Shown: positions 18,341-28,122, counted from the stretch's first letter. The stretch is 64,000 bases of DNA from JAFMKE01 sp037624485 (GCA_037624485.1 JASJJC010000016.1:211535-275534), one strand, 5' to 3'. Program-made: numbers and translations. The notes: a model not told the origin generated them from the letters alone.

Positions 18341-19264
18341 ATGGCTGCTTTCAATCTAACCATTTTAGGTAGTAATTCAGCGGTTCCTGCTCACAACAGA
18401 TATCCTTCCTCCCAAGTTTTAAGGTGTAATCAAATGGGAATTCTCATCGATTGTGGAGAAGGTACGCAGTTTCAAATGAATAAATTTCATATCAAAAGAG
18501 GAGGTCTTGACTACATCTTGATTTCTCATATGCATGGTGACCATTATTTTGGACTTGTCGGCTTATTGAACTCATTTAAGCTAAATAATCGGCAGCATGC
18601 TATACATATTTATGGTCCACCTGAACTAGAGCCTATCATTTCTTTACAAACAAATTATAAGGACTCGAATTGGCCTTATCCCTTGCATTTTTATCCGATA
18701 AGAATGGAAGAGGTTTATACGCTGTTTGAGACTGAAGAACTTATCGTGAGTACCATTCCTTTGAAACACAAGATTGCTTGTAATGGATTTTTAATAAGAG
18801 AAAAGCTTAAAGCTAGGAAAATTCTCGCAGAAGCCATTCGGGCTTATGAGATACCTAACCATGCCATAAAAGCCATTAAAAATGGAGAAGATTTTATTCA
18901 AGCAAACGGGGATGTTATACACAATGGATTACTTACCGCAAATCCTCCAGACTCCTTTGCTTATGCATATTGTTCAGATACCTTGTACGATGAGACGATA
19001 GTTCCTCATATTAAAGGAGTTGATGTTTTGTACCACGAGGCAACCTTTGGTGAGGAAAGTAGAGATAAAGCAGCTTTAAGATTTCATAGCACGGCAAAAC
19101 AGGCGGCAAATATTGCTAAAAAAGCTGGTGTAGGACAGCTAATTATCGGACACTATTCTGCAAAATATAAGGATTTAAGCCCATTGCTGTTAGAGGCTCA
19201 AGAGATTTTTCCTGCTACTGTTTTAGCCAAAGAGGGCAGTAATTATAGTATTCCAAATGACTAA
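18341..19264 (+). CDS. rnz: Ribonuclease Z
   Basis: A 307-residue metallo-beta-lactamase-fold endonuclease. It has NSAVPAHNRYPSS near the start, the zinc motif SHMHGDHYFGLVG (about 62-74), an aspartate in YCSDT, VLYHEATF, and HSTAKQAANIAKKAG with the final HYSAKYKD histidine. The flexible arm segment around residues 150-195 is present. It trims tRNA 3' ends. It is the second gene of the STAS-rnz pair and converges tail to tail with the NtrC-type gene, with 1 base between stops. Confidence 0.93.
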   Translation: MAAFNLTILGSNSAVPAHNRYPSSQVLRCNQMGILIDCGEGTQFQMNKFHIKRGGLDYILISHMHGDHYFGLVGLLNSFKLNNRQHAIHIYGPPELEPIISLQTNYKDSNWPYPLHFYPIRMEEVYTLFETEELIVSTIPLKHKIACNGFLIREKLKARKILAEAIRAYEIPNHAIKAIKNGEDFIQANGDVIHNGLLTANPPDSFAYAYCSDTLYDETIVPHIKGVDVLYHEATFGEESRDKAALRFHSTAKQAANIAKKAGVGQLIIGHYSAKYKDLSPLLLEAQEIFPATVLAKEGSNYSIPND

Positions 19265-19265
19265 A

Positions 19266-20621
19266 TTACTCCCGCTTTAGGTCGTACTTTTCTATCTTGT
19301 TGTACAAGTGACTTCTTTGAATGTCAAGGATGTCAGCTGTTTTTGAAACATTCCAAGAATTTTTCTTCAACTTATCTTCTATAAACATGCGTTCCATATA
19401 TTCCTTAAAGTCTTGAAATTTTTCAAATTGATCAAAAAGTAATTTTGGAGATTTCGCACTGACCGCATTAGAGACAAAATTATTTACGTCGTCTTCTGAG
19501 ATTTTCTCTCCACCTAAAATAACTAAGCGTTCGATGATATTCCTTAGTTCTCTTATATTACCGGTATAGTCAAATTGATTCAAGGCTTCAAAAGCTGAAG
19601 GCGTAATCGTTTTAATTGGCATCCCGTAATCTTCACATATTTCTTTGACAAATCGGTTAGATAACAAGGGGATATCATCTTTTCTATCATTCAATGATGG
19701 AACATGCAATAAAATGACACTAAGACGATGGTAGAGGTCCATTCGAAAATGCTTGGCATCTATTTCTGCTAGCAAATCTTTGTTCGTAGCTGCTACGACT
19801 CTCACGTCAACTTTAATTTCTTTATCTCCACCAACACGAGTAATTTTACCTTCTTGTAAAGCTCTAAGAACTTTTGCTTGAGCGGATAAATCCATATCTC
19901 CAATTTCATCGAGAAAAAGAGTTCCTCCATTAGCTTGTTCAAACTTGCCAATGCGTTGATTTATAGCTGATGTAAATGCTCCTTTTTCGTGACCAAACAT
20001 CTCGCTTTCAATTAGTTCTTTTGGTATCGCGGCACAATTTAGCTCAACCAAAGGCCCTTTCGATCGGTTGCTTTTATCATGAAGCCAACGAGCAACAAGT
20101 TCTTTTCCTGTGCCATTTTCTCCAGTGACTAAAACTCTTGCATCGGTGGGAGCTACACGCTCTATAGTAGCAAGAATCTTTTTAATAGCAGGACTTTCAC
20201 CAACAATATCACGGCTTTTTGAAACTTTTCTTTTTAGTACTTTAGTTTCGGTGATTAATGTAGATTTATCTAAAGCATTCCTAACGGTAATCAATAATCG
20301 ATTTAAATCTGGTGGCTTTTGCAAATAATCATAAGCGCCTTTTTTAACACATTCTACAGCGGTCTCTAGGGTGCCATGGCCAGAAATCATGATGAAAGGA
20401 GTATCTGGATTTTCCGCAGCTGCTTTTTCTAAGACTTCAATACCATCCATTTTAGGCATTTTGATATCTAACAAAACCACATCGTAGTGATTGTTGGATA
20501 TCATTTCGTAACCTTTAGCACCATCAGCGGCTTCTTCAACTTTATATTTTTCGTATTCTAAAATCTCTTTCAGTGTGTTACGAATACTTCGTTCATCATC
20601 TACAATTAGAATTTTAGCCAT
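19266..20621 (-). CDS. NtrC-family sigma-54-dependent response regulator
   Basis: A 451-residue regulator with three domains: a receiver (1-120, phosphoacceptor Asp52 in LLDIKMPKMDG), an AAA+ sigma-54 activator (140-370, Walker A GENGTGKE at 168-175, Walker B LFLDEIGD) and a Fis-type helix-turn-helix (about 408-448, NVSKTADILDIQRSHLYNKI). The sigma-54 contact loop reads GAFTSA instead of GAFTGA. No histidine kinase is adjacent, so its sensor is unknown. It converges with rnz and lies downstream of rnpB on the same strand. Confidence 0.92.
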   Translation of the reverse strand: MAKILIVDDERSIRNTLKEILEYEKYKVEEAADGAKGYEMISNNHYDVVLLDIKMPKMDGIEVLEKAAAENPDTPFIMISGHGTLETAVECVKKGAYDYLQKPPDLNRLLITVRNALDKSTLITETKVLKRKVSKSRDIVGESPAIKKILATIERVAPTDARVLVTGENGTGKELVARWLHDKSNRSKGPLVELNCAAIPKELIESEMFGHEKGAFTSAINQRIGKFEQANGGTLFLDEIGDMDLSAQAKVLRALQEGKITRVGGDKEIKVDVRVVAATNKDLLAEIDAKHFRMDLYHRLSVILLHVPSLNDRKDDIPLLSNRFVKEICEDYGMPIKTITPSAFEALNQFDYTGNIRELRNIIERLVILGGEKISEDDVNNFVSNAVSAKSPKLLFDQFEKFQDFKEYMERMFIEDKLKKNSWNVSKTADILDIQRSHLYNKIEKYDLKRE

Positions 20622-20717
20622 ATTTCATCAGAATTTAGTGCGGTGTTCAAAATTATGTACAATTAAAATGAGAACCAAATTAATGTCCACTAAAATAAAC
20701 AATAGGCATAATAAAAA

Positions 20718-21082
20718 GCAGGTCTATAAGCCGGGTTCTGTATCCGCCAACTGGCGGATGCTCATTATTTATCTCGCTCCTTCATTACTGAAGGAATCTA
20801 GCTGCCTACCCACGGAAATCGGACTAGCTATCCTCAATCTCCCGCTTATTTGGCATTGCAACGCTATGGGTTTACTCACACAACTTGTCACCAAACTGTG
20901 TCGTGAGCTCTTACCTCACGTTTTCACCTTTGTCCACCGGCTGGTGGATAGTTATTTTCTGTAGCACTTTCCTCCCAAATATTTAGGACTGGCCGTTAAC
21001 CAGATAGCTGCTATACGTTGCCCGGACTTTCCTCTATATCGACCCGAAATTTCCGAATCGAAGTAGCAATGAGCCGACCTGC
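20718..21082 (-). ncRNA. rnpB: RNase P RNA (rnpB), bacterial type A
   Basis: On the minus strand the transcript begins GCAGGTC and ends GACCTGC, which pair perfectly as helix P1. Near the 5' end is the conserved GAGGAAAGTCCGGGC block, and near the 3' end ACAGAACCCGGCTTAT, its P4 partner region. Length about 365 nt. A T-run (TTTTT) follows the 3' end directly. The ends are set by the P1 pairing, so they may be off by one or two bases. Confidence 0.95.
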
Positions 21083-21086
21083 AAGG

Positions 21087-21094
21087 CAAAGATA
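21087..21094 (-). promoter_or_regulatory. -7 box of rnpB
   Basis: On the minus strand TATCTTTG lies 4 bases before the first base of the P1 helix, placing the start of transcription at the expected 5' end of RNase P RNA. Confidence 0.6.
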
Positions 21095-21140
21095 GCGGGA
21101 TTATTCTAGTTTCTGTTAAATACATTCGTTATTAAATTGC

Positions 21141-21148
21141 TAGCTTTG
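21141..21148 (+). promoter_or_regulatory. -7 box immediately before the methyltransferase gene
   Basis: TAGCTTTG ends 5 bases before the ATG at 21154. If used, the mRNA would have almost no leader. Confidence 0.45.
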
Positions 21149-21153
21149 CTTTT

Positions 21154-21813
21154 ATGCGTAAATTAAGGTGGCAGTTAGCACAGTTTTTTGAACGAATTTG
21201 GTGGAATAATTACTTGGAAAATAAAACTCCACATGAGTATTTACTTTGGAAGACTGCATATTGGAAAAGTTTTTTAGATAACTTGAATATTGATCAAGCA
21301 TCAATAGATGAACCTATAATGGATGTTGGATGTGGACCTGCGGGAATATTTACAATTTTTCAAGACAAAAATATAACTGCTTTAGATCCATTGATAAATG
21401 AGTATCAAAACTTAAGTATTTTTAATCAAAGTGATTATCCTCAGGTAAATTTCATTAATAAAAGTTTTGAGGATTATAATGGTAAAGAATCCTACCAAAC
21501 TGTATTTTGCTTGAACGCAGTTAATCATTTTATCGATTTAAAAGGAAGCTTTAAAAGGCTGAATCATTTTACAGCAAAAAATGGCCATCTAGTGGTATCC
21601 ATTGATGCACACAATTATAGTTTATTCAGATATTTGTTTGCATGGATTCCTTTTGACATCTTACACCCCCATCAATATACTTTAGATGAATACATGGATT
21701 TCATGAAAGATAATGGATTTAAAATAGAGCAAAAAGTGCGTATTAAAAAGGCCTTCTTCTTTGATTATTGGGTACTTGTTGCTCATAAACCGTTGCACTT
21801 TCAGCCGGATTAA
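21154..21813 (+). CDS. Class I SAM-dependent methyltransferase
   Basis: A 219-residue Rossmann methyltransferase. Motif I is MDVGCGPAG (about 57-65), with an acidic ALDP at the end of strand 2 and the motif IV strand VFCLNAVNHFID. The C-terminal half has a hydrophobic stretch (LFRYLFAWIPFDIL) and ends FFFDYWVLVAHKP. Substrate unknown. The first residues are basic and aromatic (KLRWQLAQFFERIWWNNYL), suggesting membrane association. It stands alone between rnpB and mutS. Confidence 0.78.
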   Translation: MRKLRWQLAQFFERIWWNNYLENKTPHEYLLWKTAYWKSFLDNLNIDQASIDEPIMDVGCGPAGIFTIFQDKNITALDPLINEYQNLSIFNQSDYPQVNFINKSFEDYNGKESYQTVFCLNAVNHFIDLKGSFKRLNHFTAKNGHLVVSIDAHNYSLFRYLFAWIPFDILHPHQYTLDEYMDFMKDNGFKIEQKVRIKKAFFFDYWVLVAHKPLHFQPD

Positions 21814-21904
21814 TGTGTTCGAAAATTTCTTGGTCTAGGCTTTAATGCCTGCTGCCGATTCAATGGATTTAAGCGTGTGAGAAATTAACACTAAGCTTTA
21901 AGTT

Positions 21905-24508
21905 TTATTCCTCTAAAAATTTTTTCAACTCATTCAATTTCATTAAGGCTTCCACAGGAGTCAATGTATTGATATCGATGTATTCGATAAGTTCTTTTAA
22001 CGCAGTGGCTTTTGGATCTACAGCATCAAAAATACTCAACTGTGTATTTGCAGATATTTGTTTTACATTTTCTTGTAAGTCGCTATCGATGTGTTTCTTT
22101 TCTAACTGTTTTAGAATCTCATTAGCACGGTTCACAATTTCTTTGGGCATGCCTGCCATCTTAGCGACATGAATACCAAAGCTATGTTTAGAGCCTCCAG
22201 GAACCAATTTTCTTAGGAACAAAACTTTATTTTTCAACTCTTTTGTAGAGATATTAAAGTTTTTAATTCTGGGGTATTTTTCTGCCAATTCATTCAATTC
22301 GTGGTAATGCGTAGCGAATAATGTTTTAGCAGTAAACTTAGGATGATTATGAAGATATTCGGCAATACTCCACGCTATTGATATTCCGTCATAAGTACTT
22401 GTTCCTCGTCCAATTTCATCTAACAAGATCAAACTTCTATTACTTATATTGTTTACGATATTGGCAGTTTCATTCATTTCAACCATAAAGGTGCTTTCTC
22501 CACTACTAATATTATCGCTCGCGCCAACACGTGTGAATATTTTATCAACTAAACCAATTGTAGCGCTTTTGGCAGGCACAAAGCAGCCCATTTGAGCCAT
22601 TAGAATAATTAAAGCCGTTTGTCTTAATACAGCAGATTTACCTGACATATTCGGTCCAGTAATCATGATGATTTGCTGTTCTTCATTGTTTAAATAAATG
22701 TCATTAGGCACATAGCTTTCTTCTGCAGGCAACTGAACTTCTATCACTGGGTGCCTTCCTTCTTTAATGTCAATAACGAGGGAATCATTAATTTGAGGTC
22801 GACAATAATTGTATTTTTCTGAAATCTTGGAAAAAGAGAGTAAACAGTCAATTTGTGCTAAAAGAAAAGCATTTAACTGAATGGGTTGAATATAGCTTCG
22901 AAGATAGTTAACAAGGTCTGTGTATAATTTTGCTTCTAATGTTTGAATTTTGTCTTGCGCACCTAATATTTTGTCTTCATATTCTTTCAGCTCTTCGGTG
23001 ATGTATCGCTCTGCAGCGGTTAAAGTTTGTTTTCGAATCCAATCTTCAGGTACCCTGTCTTTATGTGTATTTCTTACTTCAAGATAATACCCAAAAACAT
23101 TATTAAAGCCAATTTTAAGGGAGCTAATGCCTGTTTTTTCAGCCTCTCTTTGTTGAATTTCAATAAGGTAATCCTTCCCTTTCGTAGATATTTCACGCAA
23201 TTCATCCAAGTCTTGGTTTACACCGGCCTTAATGCTGTTGCTTTTATGCAATTGAGCGGGTGCATCTTCTTCTAATTCCCTATCCAATTTCTCAATTAAA
23301 ATAGGACAGGGATTAAGTTGTTTGGCAAGCTTACCTAAGGCTGTAATTTTACTAGAAGCCATCAACGCTTTAATGGGTTCTATGGCTTGCATGGCTCGTT
23401 TGAGTTGAGCTAGCTCCCTTGGACTTATTTTTCCTGAGGGAACTTTTGCAATCATTCTCTCTATATCACCAAGCTTCTTGAGTTCTGCGATAAGGGTGGC
23501 CTGTGTTTCTGGATTGGCTAGAAAATAGTCTACAATGTCTTGTCTTTCAATGATCTTGGTTTTGTCGACCAATGGCATTAGTATCCATTTCTTCATTAGT
23601 CTAGCCCCCATAGGACTTACTGTAAAGTCAAGCACGTCCGACAATGTTTTGGCATCAGTATGATGACTATAAATCAATTCTAAATTTTTGATACTAAACT
23701 TGTCCATCCAAACATGACTATCCTCAGTCAATCTAGAAAGTGTATTTAGTTGTTGAATGTCGGTCAAATGATTGTCTGCAAAATAATGGAGTGCTGCTCC
23801 TGAGGCCAATATTATCTCTGGAGATTGTTCAATTCCAAATCCTTTCAAGGATTTCACTTCAAAATGTTTTTCAATGGTTTCAGTACCATATTCTTTGGTA
23901 TACAACCAATCCTCTAATCTATAATGATAATATTGAGTCCCAATTTTTTCAAGATATAAAGCTTCTTGTTTTTTTGGAATCAAGACTTCCGAAGGGTTGA
24001 AACTTTGCAACAGCTTTTCCAGATAAGAGAGGCTCCCTTCTGCGACATAAAATTCGCCAGTTGAAATGTCTATAAATGATACCCCATGCTTGCTTGCCCC
24101 GAAATAAACAGAAGCTAAAAAATTATTATTACCCGTTTCTAGAATGTTGTCATTTAAAGCAACTCCCGGTGTAATCAACTCTGTAACACCTCGTTTTACT
24201 ATTTTCTTTTCTTTAGATGGTTTTTCCAACTGATCACAAATAGCAACACGGTAACCTGCTCTTACTAGTTTGGGTAGGTAGGTATCTAAGCTATGGTATG
24301 GGAAGCCGGCTAATTCAATCTCGGAGGCAGATCCATTATGTCTTTTTGTAAGAATTATCCCTAGAACTTTTGCTGCAATAATCGCATCTTCACCAAAGGT
24401 TTCATAGAAATCCCCGACGCGAAAAAGCAATATAGCATCATGATGCTTTGCTTTAATCGCATAGTATTGTTTCATTAAAGGGGTGGGTGCTTTTTTCTTA
24501 GTAGCCAT
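21905..24508 (-). CDS. mutS: DNA mismatch repair protein MutS
   Basis: An 867-residue MutS1-type protein. The mismatch-reading motif is FRVGDFYETFGEDA (residues 29-42), with Phe and Glu present. The ATPase has GPNMSGKSAVLRQT, DEIGRGTSTYDG and ATHYHEL. A short C-terminal tail follows (EALMKLNELKKFLEE). Full length and uninterrupted. It recognises mismatches and recruits MutL. It is divergent from the TrmH-type gene. Confidence 0.97.
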   Translation of the reverse strand: MATKKKAPTPLMKQYYAIKAKHHDAILLFRVGDFYETFGEDAIIAAKVLGIILTKRHNGSASEIELAGFPYHSLDTYLPKLVRAGYRVAICDQLEKPSKEKKIVKRGVTELITPGVALNDNILETGNNNFLASVYFGASKHGVSFIDISTGEFYVAEGSLSYLEKLLQSFNPSEVLIPKKQEALYLEKIGTQYYHYRLEDWLYTKEYGTETIEKHFEVKSLKGFGIEQSPEIILASGAALHYFADNHLTDIQQLNTLSRLTEDSHVWMDKFSIKNLELIYSHHTDAKTLSDVLDFTVSPMGARLMKKWILMPLVDKTKIIERQDIVDYFLANPETQATLIAELKKLGDIERMIAKVPSGKISPRELAQLKRAMQAIEPIKALMASSKITALGKLAKQLNPCPILIEKLDRELEEDAPAQLHKSNSIKAGVNQDLDELREISTKGKDYLIEIQQREAEKTGISSLKIGFNNVFGYYLEVRNTHKDRVPEDWIRKQTLTAAERYITEELKEYEDKILGAQDKIQTLEAKLYTDLVNYLRSYIQPIQLNAFLLAQIDCLLSFSKISEKYNYCRPQINDSLVIDIKEGRHPVIEVQLPAEESYVPNDIYLNNEEQQIIMITGPNMSGKSAVLRQTALIILMAQMGCFVPAKSATIGLVDKIFTRVGASDNISSGESTFMVEMNETANIVNNISNRSLILLDEIGRGTSTYDGISIAWSIAEYLHNHPKFTAKTLFATHYHELNELAEKYPRIKNFNISTKELKNKVLFLRKLVPGGSKHSFGIHVAKMAGMPKEIVNRANEILKQLEKKHIDSDLQENVKQISANTQLSIFDAVDPKATALKELIEYIDINTLTPVEALMKLNELKKFLEE

Positions 24509-24553
24509 TATTATTTATATCCAATTAGAGATTAACAAAATTAACAATATCAC

Positions 24554-24561
24554 TATGTTTG
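24554..24561 (+). promoter_or_regulatory. Putative -7 box of the TrmH-type gene
   Basis: TATGTTTG lies 40 bases before the ATG at 24602. Its position argues against the earlier in-frame ATG at 24563, which would lie at or before the transcription start. Confidence 0.4.
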
Positions 24562-24601
24562 CATGATAATTACTAACAAAATATATTCACTATATATCAA
24601 C

Positions 24602-25144
24602 ATGAGTAGAAAAATCCCCAATGAAGAACTCAGCAGGCTGAGTCCAGAGGCCTTTAAGGTCGTTGAAAAGACCCCAATAATAGTTGTTTTAGACAATATT
24701 CGAAGTCTAAATAATATTGGTGCAGTTTTTAGAACTAGTGATGCATTTTTGATTGAAAAGATTTATTTATGCGGGATTACCGCACAACCTCCTCATCGTG
24801 ACATTAGAAAAACTGCTTTGGGTGCCACTGAAACGGTTGTTTGGGAACATGTAAACGATACGCTTGACTTAGTGAAGGAGTTGCGAAAGCAAGGCGGGAA
24901 AGTCTTTGCTATCGAGCAGGTGGAGGGAAGTGAAATGCTGCAGAATTTTCAACCTGCGAAGAATAGTAAAACTATCTTGATTTTCGGTAATGAGGTAGAT
25001 GGTGTTCAACAAGATGTAGTTAATCATTGTGATGGGGCTATAGAAATACCTCAATTAGGAACAAAACACAGTTTAAACATATCGGTTAGTGCTGGAATTG
25101 TTTTGTGGGATGTGTTTCGAAAAATAAAAAATTGGAAGCATTAA
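24602..25144 (+). CDS. SpoU/TrmH-family RNA 2'-O-methyltransferase
   Basis: A 180-residue SPOUT enzyme. Motif 1 is VVLDNIRSLNNIGAVFRTSDAF, motif 2 is ILIFGNEVDGVQQDV, and motif 3 is LGTKHSLNISVSAGIVLWDVF, forming the knotted SAM site. It is shorter than RlmB-type proteins and lacks an N-terminal substrate domain, resembling TrmL or the plain TrmH group. A tRNA or rRNA ribose is the expected target. The start at 24602 (MSRKIPNEEL) was preferred over an ATG 39 bases upstream because of the promoter box position. Confidence 0.88.
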   Translation: MSRKIPNEELSRLSPEAFKVVEKTPIIVVLDNIRSLNNIGAVFRTSDAFLIEKIYLCGITAQPPHRDIRKTALGATETVVWEHVNDTLDLVKELRKQGGKVFAIEQVEGSEMLQNFQPAKNSKTILIFGNEVDGVQQDVVNHCDGAIEIPQLGTKHSLNISVSAGIVLWDVFRKIKNWKH

Positions 25145-25163
25145 TTAAGGACTTATCATTCAT

Positions 25164-25979
25164 TTAATTGGGAACATCGCCATGCTTCGTTCTCAATTTT
25201 TTAAGTTGATCAATTCCCTTATAGATTGCTTGTTGTGTTGCGTTTCGAATCTCTTTTAGATTATCCTCTTCATAAGCACTATTTAAGTGGTCGGTTGGGA
25301 TAGCTTTACAAAACTTATAATAGATTTTTTTACGTTTGGGAAGAATTGACCCTTTGAGTCCTTTTATGATTGGAGGAATGATTTCTCCACCTTTAAAATA
25401 CTTATCTAAAATACCTTCTTTTTTCAACCAAACACCTAGTTTAGATTGTTTTAGATCCTCCTTGTCTGCTACAATGTCGTATAACTCATCACCACCTAAT
25501 GAGGCAATAGGGATAATGGGATAACCATGAGTAATTGCCATTTTCACAAAGCCGAATCGGTTCTTCCAATCCAATGCGTAGGCATTATCCTTTGTTTTAC
25601 AAACTTCGTTTGCTCCTCCGGGAAAAACCAAAATATGCTGCTTGCTTTCAATTAAGGATTGAGCATGCGCTTTACTAGCGATTACAGCACCTAAGTCAGT
25701 AAGGATACTTCTCCATAAGGGCAATGATTGATGCATATTATCAACCAAAACTCGTAGGTAGATATCTTTGGTTTCATAAAGTTTAGGGATATACAATGGG
25801 CCATCGGTAATCCCTAGTAGGGTATGGTTTGAGACATAAATGGCTGGTTTTTTAGCCGAAACATTGCGTAAACCAATATATTCAGGTTGAAAGTACCAAT
25901 TGCCAATTTTTGCCAAGAAATTAATAATTTCTTTTGATGGTGGTTTGAAATTTTCGTTGAGCTCAAGATAATCCGACAT
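25164..25979 (-). CDS. Lysophospholipid/diacylglycerol acyltransferase-like protein
   Basis: A 271-residue PlsC-superfamily protein. The catalytic block reads YVSNHTLLGITDG (about 50-62), with wider His-Asp spacing than classical HX4D. The second block is VFPGGANEVCKT, then the GFVKMAITHGYPIIPIASLGGDE region typical of the MGAT/DGAT-like branch. It would esterify a lipid hydroxyl with a fatty acyl group. It is convergent with the TrmH-type gene. Its presence with other lipid enzymes in the window does not identify a substrate. Confidence 0.82.
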   Translation of the reverse strand: MSDYLELNENFKPPSKEIINFLAKIGNWYFQPEYIGLRNVSAKKPAIYVSNHTLLGITDGPLYIPKLYETKDIYLRVLVDNMHQSLPLWRSILTDLGAVIASKAHAQSLIESKQHILVFPGGANEVCKTKDNAYALDWKNRFGFVKMAITHGYPIIPIASLGGDELYDIVADKEDLKQSKLGVWLKKEGILDKYFKGGEIIPPIIKGLKGSILPKRKKIYYKFCKAIPTDHLNSAYEEDNLKEIRNATQQAIYKGIDQLKKLRTKHGDVPN

Positions 25980-26207
25980 GTTAAAGGATTTGATTCAAAC
26001 AAAACTAATAAATATTAAGTACAAAATTCAAATAGCCTTATGCGTCACTTTGCGAGGAGTTTGGAGTTGAATGATACCCCCGTGATTGTTCTGTCTGCAT
26101 ATAGTATAATTTAGTGTTTTCGATATATGTAGATGATAATTGCATGGATATTGCTGGATATTACCGAAGGATGTGGATAATTTACTACTCCCTATTTTTA
26201 GAATAAC

Positions 26208-26215
26208 TACTTTTG
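26208..26215 (+). promoter_or_regulatory. Putative -7 box of the MazG-like gene
   Basis: TACTTTTG, 29 bases before the ATG at 26245. This gap (25980-26244) otherwise shows nothing I can name. Confidence 0.4.
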
Positions 26216-26244
26216 TTTATCAAAAAACAATTAAATCATTATTT

Positions 26245-26724
26245 ATGAGAAAGTTTAAAGAACCCAATGCGCTTAGCGATGTTTCTGCATTTCATGAGAC
26301 TTTTAATGCGCCTATACTTGATGCTCCCATGATACCATCCAAGGAACGTTGCGAATTGAGAGTTTCTTTGCTTCAAGAGGAGTTAAATGAACTTAAGGAG
26401 GCGATTGAAGATAATGATTTAGTAGAAATTGCTGATGCATTAGCGGATATTCAATATGTTCTATCAGGAGCAGTTTTGGAGTTTGGCTTGGGGGATAAAT
26501 TTAAATCTTTGTTTGATGAAGTTCAGCGAAGTAATATGAGCAAAGCATGTGCGAGCCTTAACGAAGCTGAATCAACCCAGAAAGTTTATGAAAAGAAGGA
26601 TGGTACAGCATCCTTTATTCAACAAAAAGAAGCTAAATACCTCGTCTATCGAAAAGGAGATAATAAAGTACTGAAATCTGTCAATTATTCACCTGCAGAT
26701 TTGAAATCGATATTGGATTCATAA
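26245..26724 (+). CDS. MazG-like nucleotide pyrophosphohydrolase
   Basis: A 159-residue all-alpha NTP pyrophosphohydrolase. The metal motif is LLQEELNELKEAI followed by EIADALADIQYVL, the EExxE...ExxD arrangement of MazG and PRA-PH proteins. A roughly 60-residue C-terminal extension rich in Lys and Glu follows (KVYEKKDGTAS to the end). It probably hydrolyses a nucleoside triphosphate to monophosphate, possibly house-cleaning. The ATG at 26245 was chosen because the frame upstream passes through the promoter box and has no family similarity. Confidence 0.82.
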   Translation: MRKFKEPNALSDVSAFHETFNAPILDAPMIPSKERCELRVSLLQEELNELKEAIEDNDLVEIADALADIQYVLSGAVLEFGLGDKFKSLFDEVQRSNMSKACASLNEAESTQKVYEKKDGTASFIQQKEAKYLVYRKGDNKVLKSVNYSPADLKSILDS

Positions 26725-26895
26725 GAAATGCTATTTTTCCAAGCCTTACAAAAAAGAATAAATTTCGCTTGGCAACAAATATTTATATCTTTTCGTTTAC
26801 GAATATTTTAAACTCTTTAAAATTTCTTATTGTTATCCAATTATCGGAATTTGCTAGAACTTTCTTTAATTTCGTGTCAAATTATTTTCTCTAGA

Positions 26896-28020
26896 ATGTT
26901 AAACCCTAAAAGAAAGTCTAAAATTAAAGGACATCTACTTTACAATTCTTTACCACATGTATGGCGAGAATTGAAAAAGGACAATGAAATAAAGGGAGTT
27001 TACAAAAAAAAAGCTGCGTTAATTTCATGGATGGTGTATTGTGTGATGCGCCCCTTGGTTGCTTTACAAAATCTGATTTTTGGCAAACGTATTAAAGCGG
27101 AAGACCTTTCTAAGAAACCTCCAGTGTTTATTCTAGGACATTGGCGAAGCGGAACTACTCATGTTCATTACCTTTTTCATAAAGATCCTCAGTTTGGTAC
27201 ATTGAGTAATTACCAGAGTTTTTTGTTTAATATAGCTATGCTAAGTAAGTCTTGGTTGAAGTTTTTACTTTCCCCACTTATGCCGGAAACTAGACCACAA
27301 GACAATGTTCGTGTGGATACGGATCTGCCAGCGGAGGAAGAACAGCCACTTAGTATTATGAGCACCAAGACAGGATTTCACACCTGGAGTTTTCCCAGTA
27401 ATCGCTCATATTTTGATAAGTACAATACTTTTCAAGGGATAAGTGAGGATGAAAAAAAGGCTTGGCAAGTTGATTATCTAACGGTGCTGAAGAATATAAG
27501 CTATTATAATGATGGGAAACGTTTGGTGTTGAAAAACCCGCACAACACCTCCAGAGTTAAGGAATTGTTGGAGTTGTTTCCAGATGCAAAGTTTGTTTTT
27601 ATACACCGAAACCCCTATGATGTGTTTACTTCTACCAGGCATCTTATTTTCCGGGCGGTCAGAATACAGTTCCTTGAATTTGTATCGCATGAACAAATTG
27701 AGGATATGATTATGTATTTCTTTGAGCGTACCATGAAAAAGTACATCGCGGAAAAAAATCTTATACCAAAAGGCAACTTGGTTGAAGTGAGTTTTGATGA
27801 AATGGAAACGGATTCTTCGAGTCAAATATCACGCATGTATCAGGAGTTGTCCTTACCTAATTTTGATAAAGCTCAACCTTTTATTCAAGAATACATTAAC
27901 TCGGTTAAAAATTACAAGAAAAATAATTTTCATAATATAAGTCCTGAAACTCAACGGCGTATAAATAAAGATTGGGCATTCGCCTTTGAAGAATGGGGAT
28001 ACCCTGTTGAGGAAGTGTAG
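26896..28020 (+). CDS. Sulfotransferase family protein
   Basis: About 374 residues. The PAPS 5'-phosphosulfate loop is ILGHWRSGTTHVHYLF (about residues 62-77), and the 3'-phosphate site is VFIHRNPYDVFTSTRHL with the conserved Arg and Ser/Thr. The N-terminus carries a hydrophobic stretch (ALISWMVYCVMRPLVALQNLIF) that may anchor it. The acceptor is unknown; polar lipids, capsule sugars or carotenoids would all be possible. An in-frame TTG at 26830 extends the protein by 22 residues; the ATG at 26896 is the more conservative start. Confidence 0.8.
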   Translation: MLNPKRKSKIKGHLLYNSLPHVWRELKKDNEIKGVYKKKAALISWMVYCVMRPLVALQNLIFGKRIKAEDLSKKPPVFILGHWRSGTTHVHYLFHKDPQFGTLSNYQSFLFNIAMLSKSWLKFLLSPLMPETRPQDNVRVDTDLPAEEEQPLSIMSTKTGFHTWSFPSNRSYFDKYNTFQGISEDEKKAWQVDYLTVLKNISYYNDGKRLVLKNPHNTSRVKELLELFPDAKFVFIHRNPYDVFTSTRHLIFRAVRIQFLEFVSHEQIEDMIMYFFERTMKKYIAEKNLIPKGNLVEVSFDEMETDSSSQISRMYQELSLPNFDKAQPFIQEYINSVKNYKKNNFHNISPETQRRINKDWAFAFEEWGYPVEEV

Positions 28021-28122
28021 TTGCTCCTCTTTAAAACTTAAGTATCGTATGGCCCGGCAAAAATTGTTTATTGCAAAGCTAAATTAATATGATATAAATG
28101 TAAAGTTACGCTTCAATTCGTT

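Noticed and set aside
20575..20964. A 129-codon open frame on the plus strand
   Set aside because: It lies antisense across the RNase P RNA and the start of the NtrC-type gene; the RNA structure explains the sequence.
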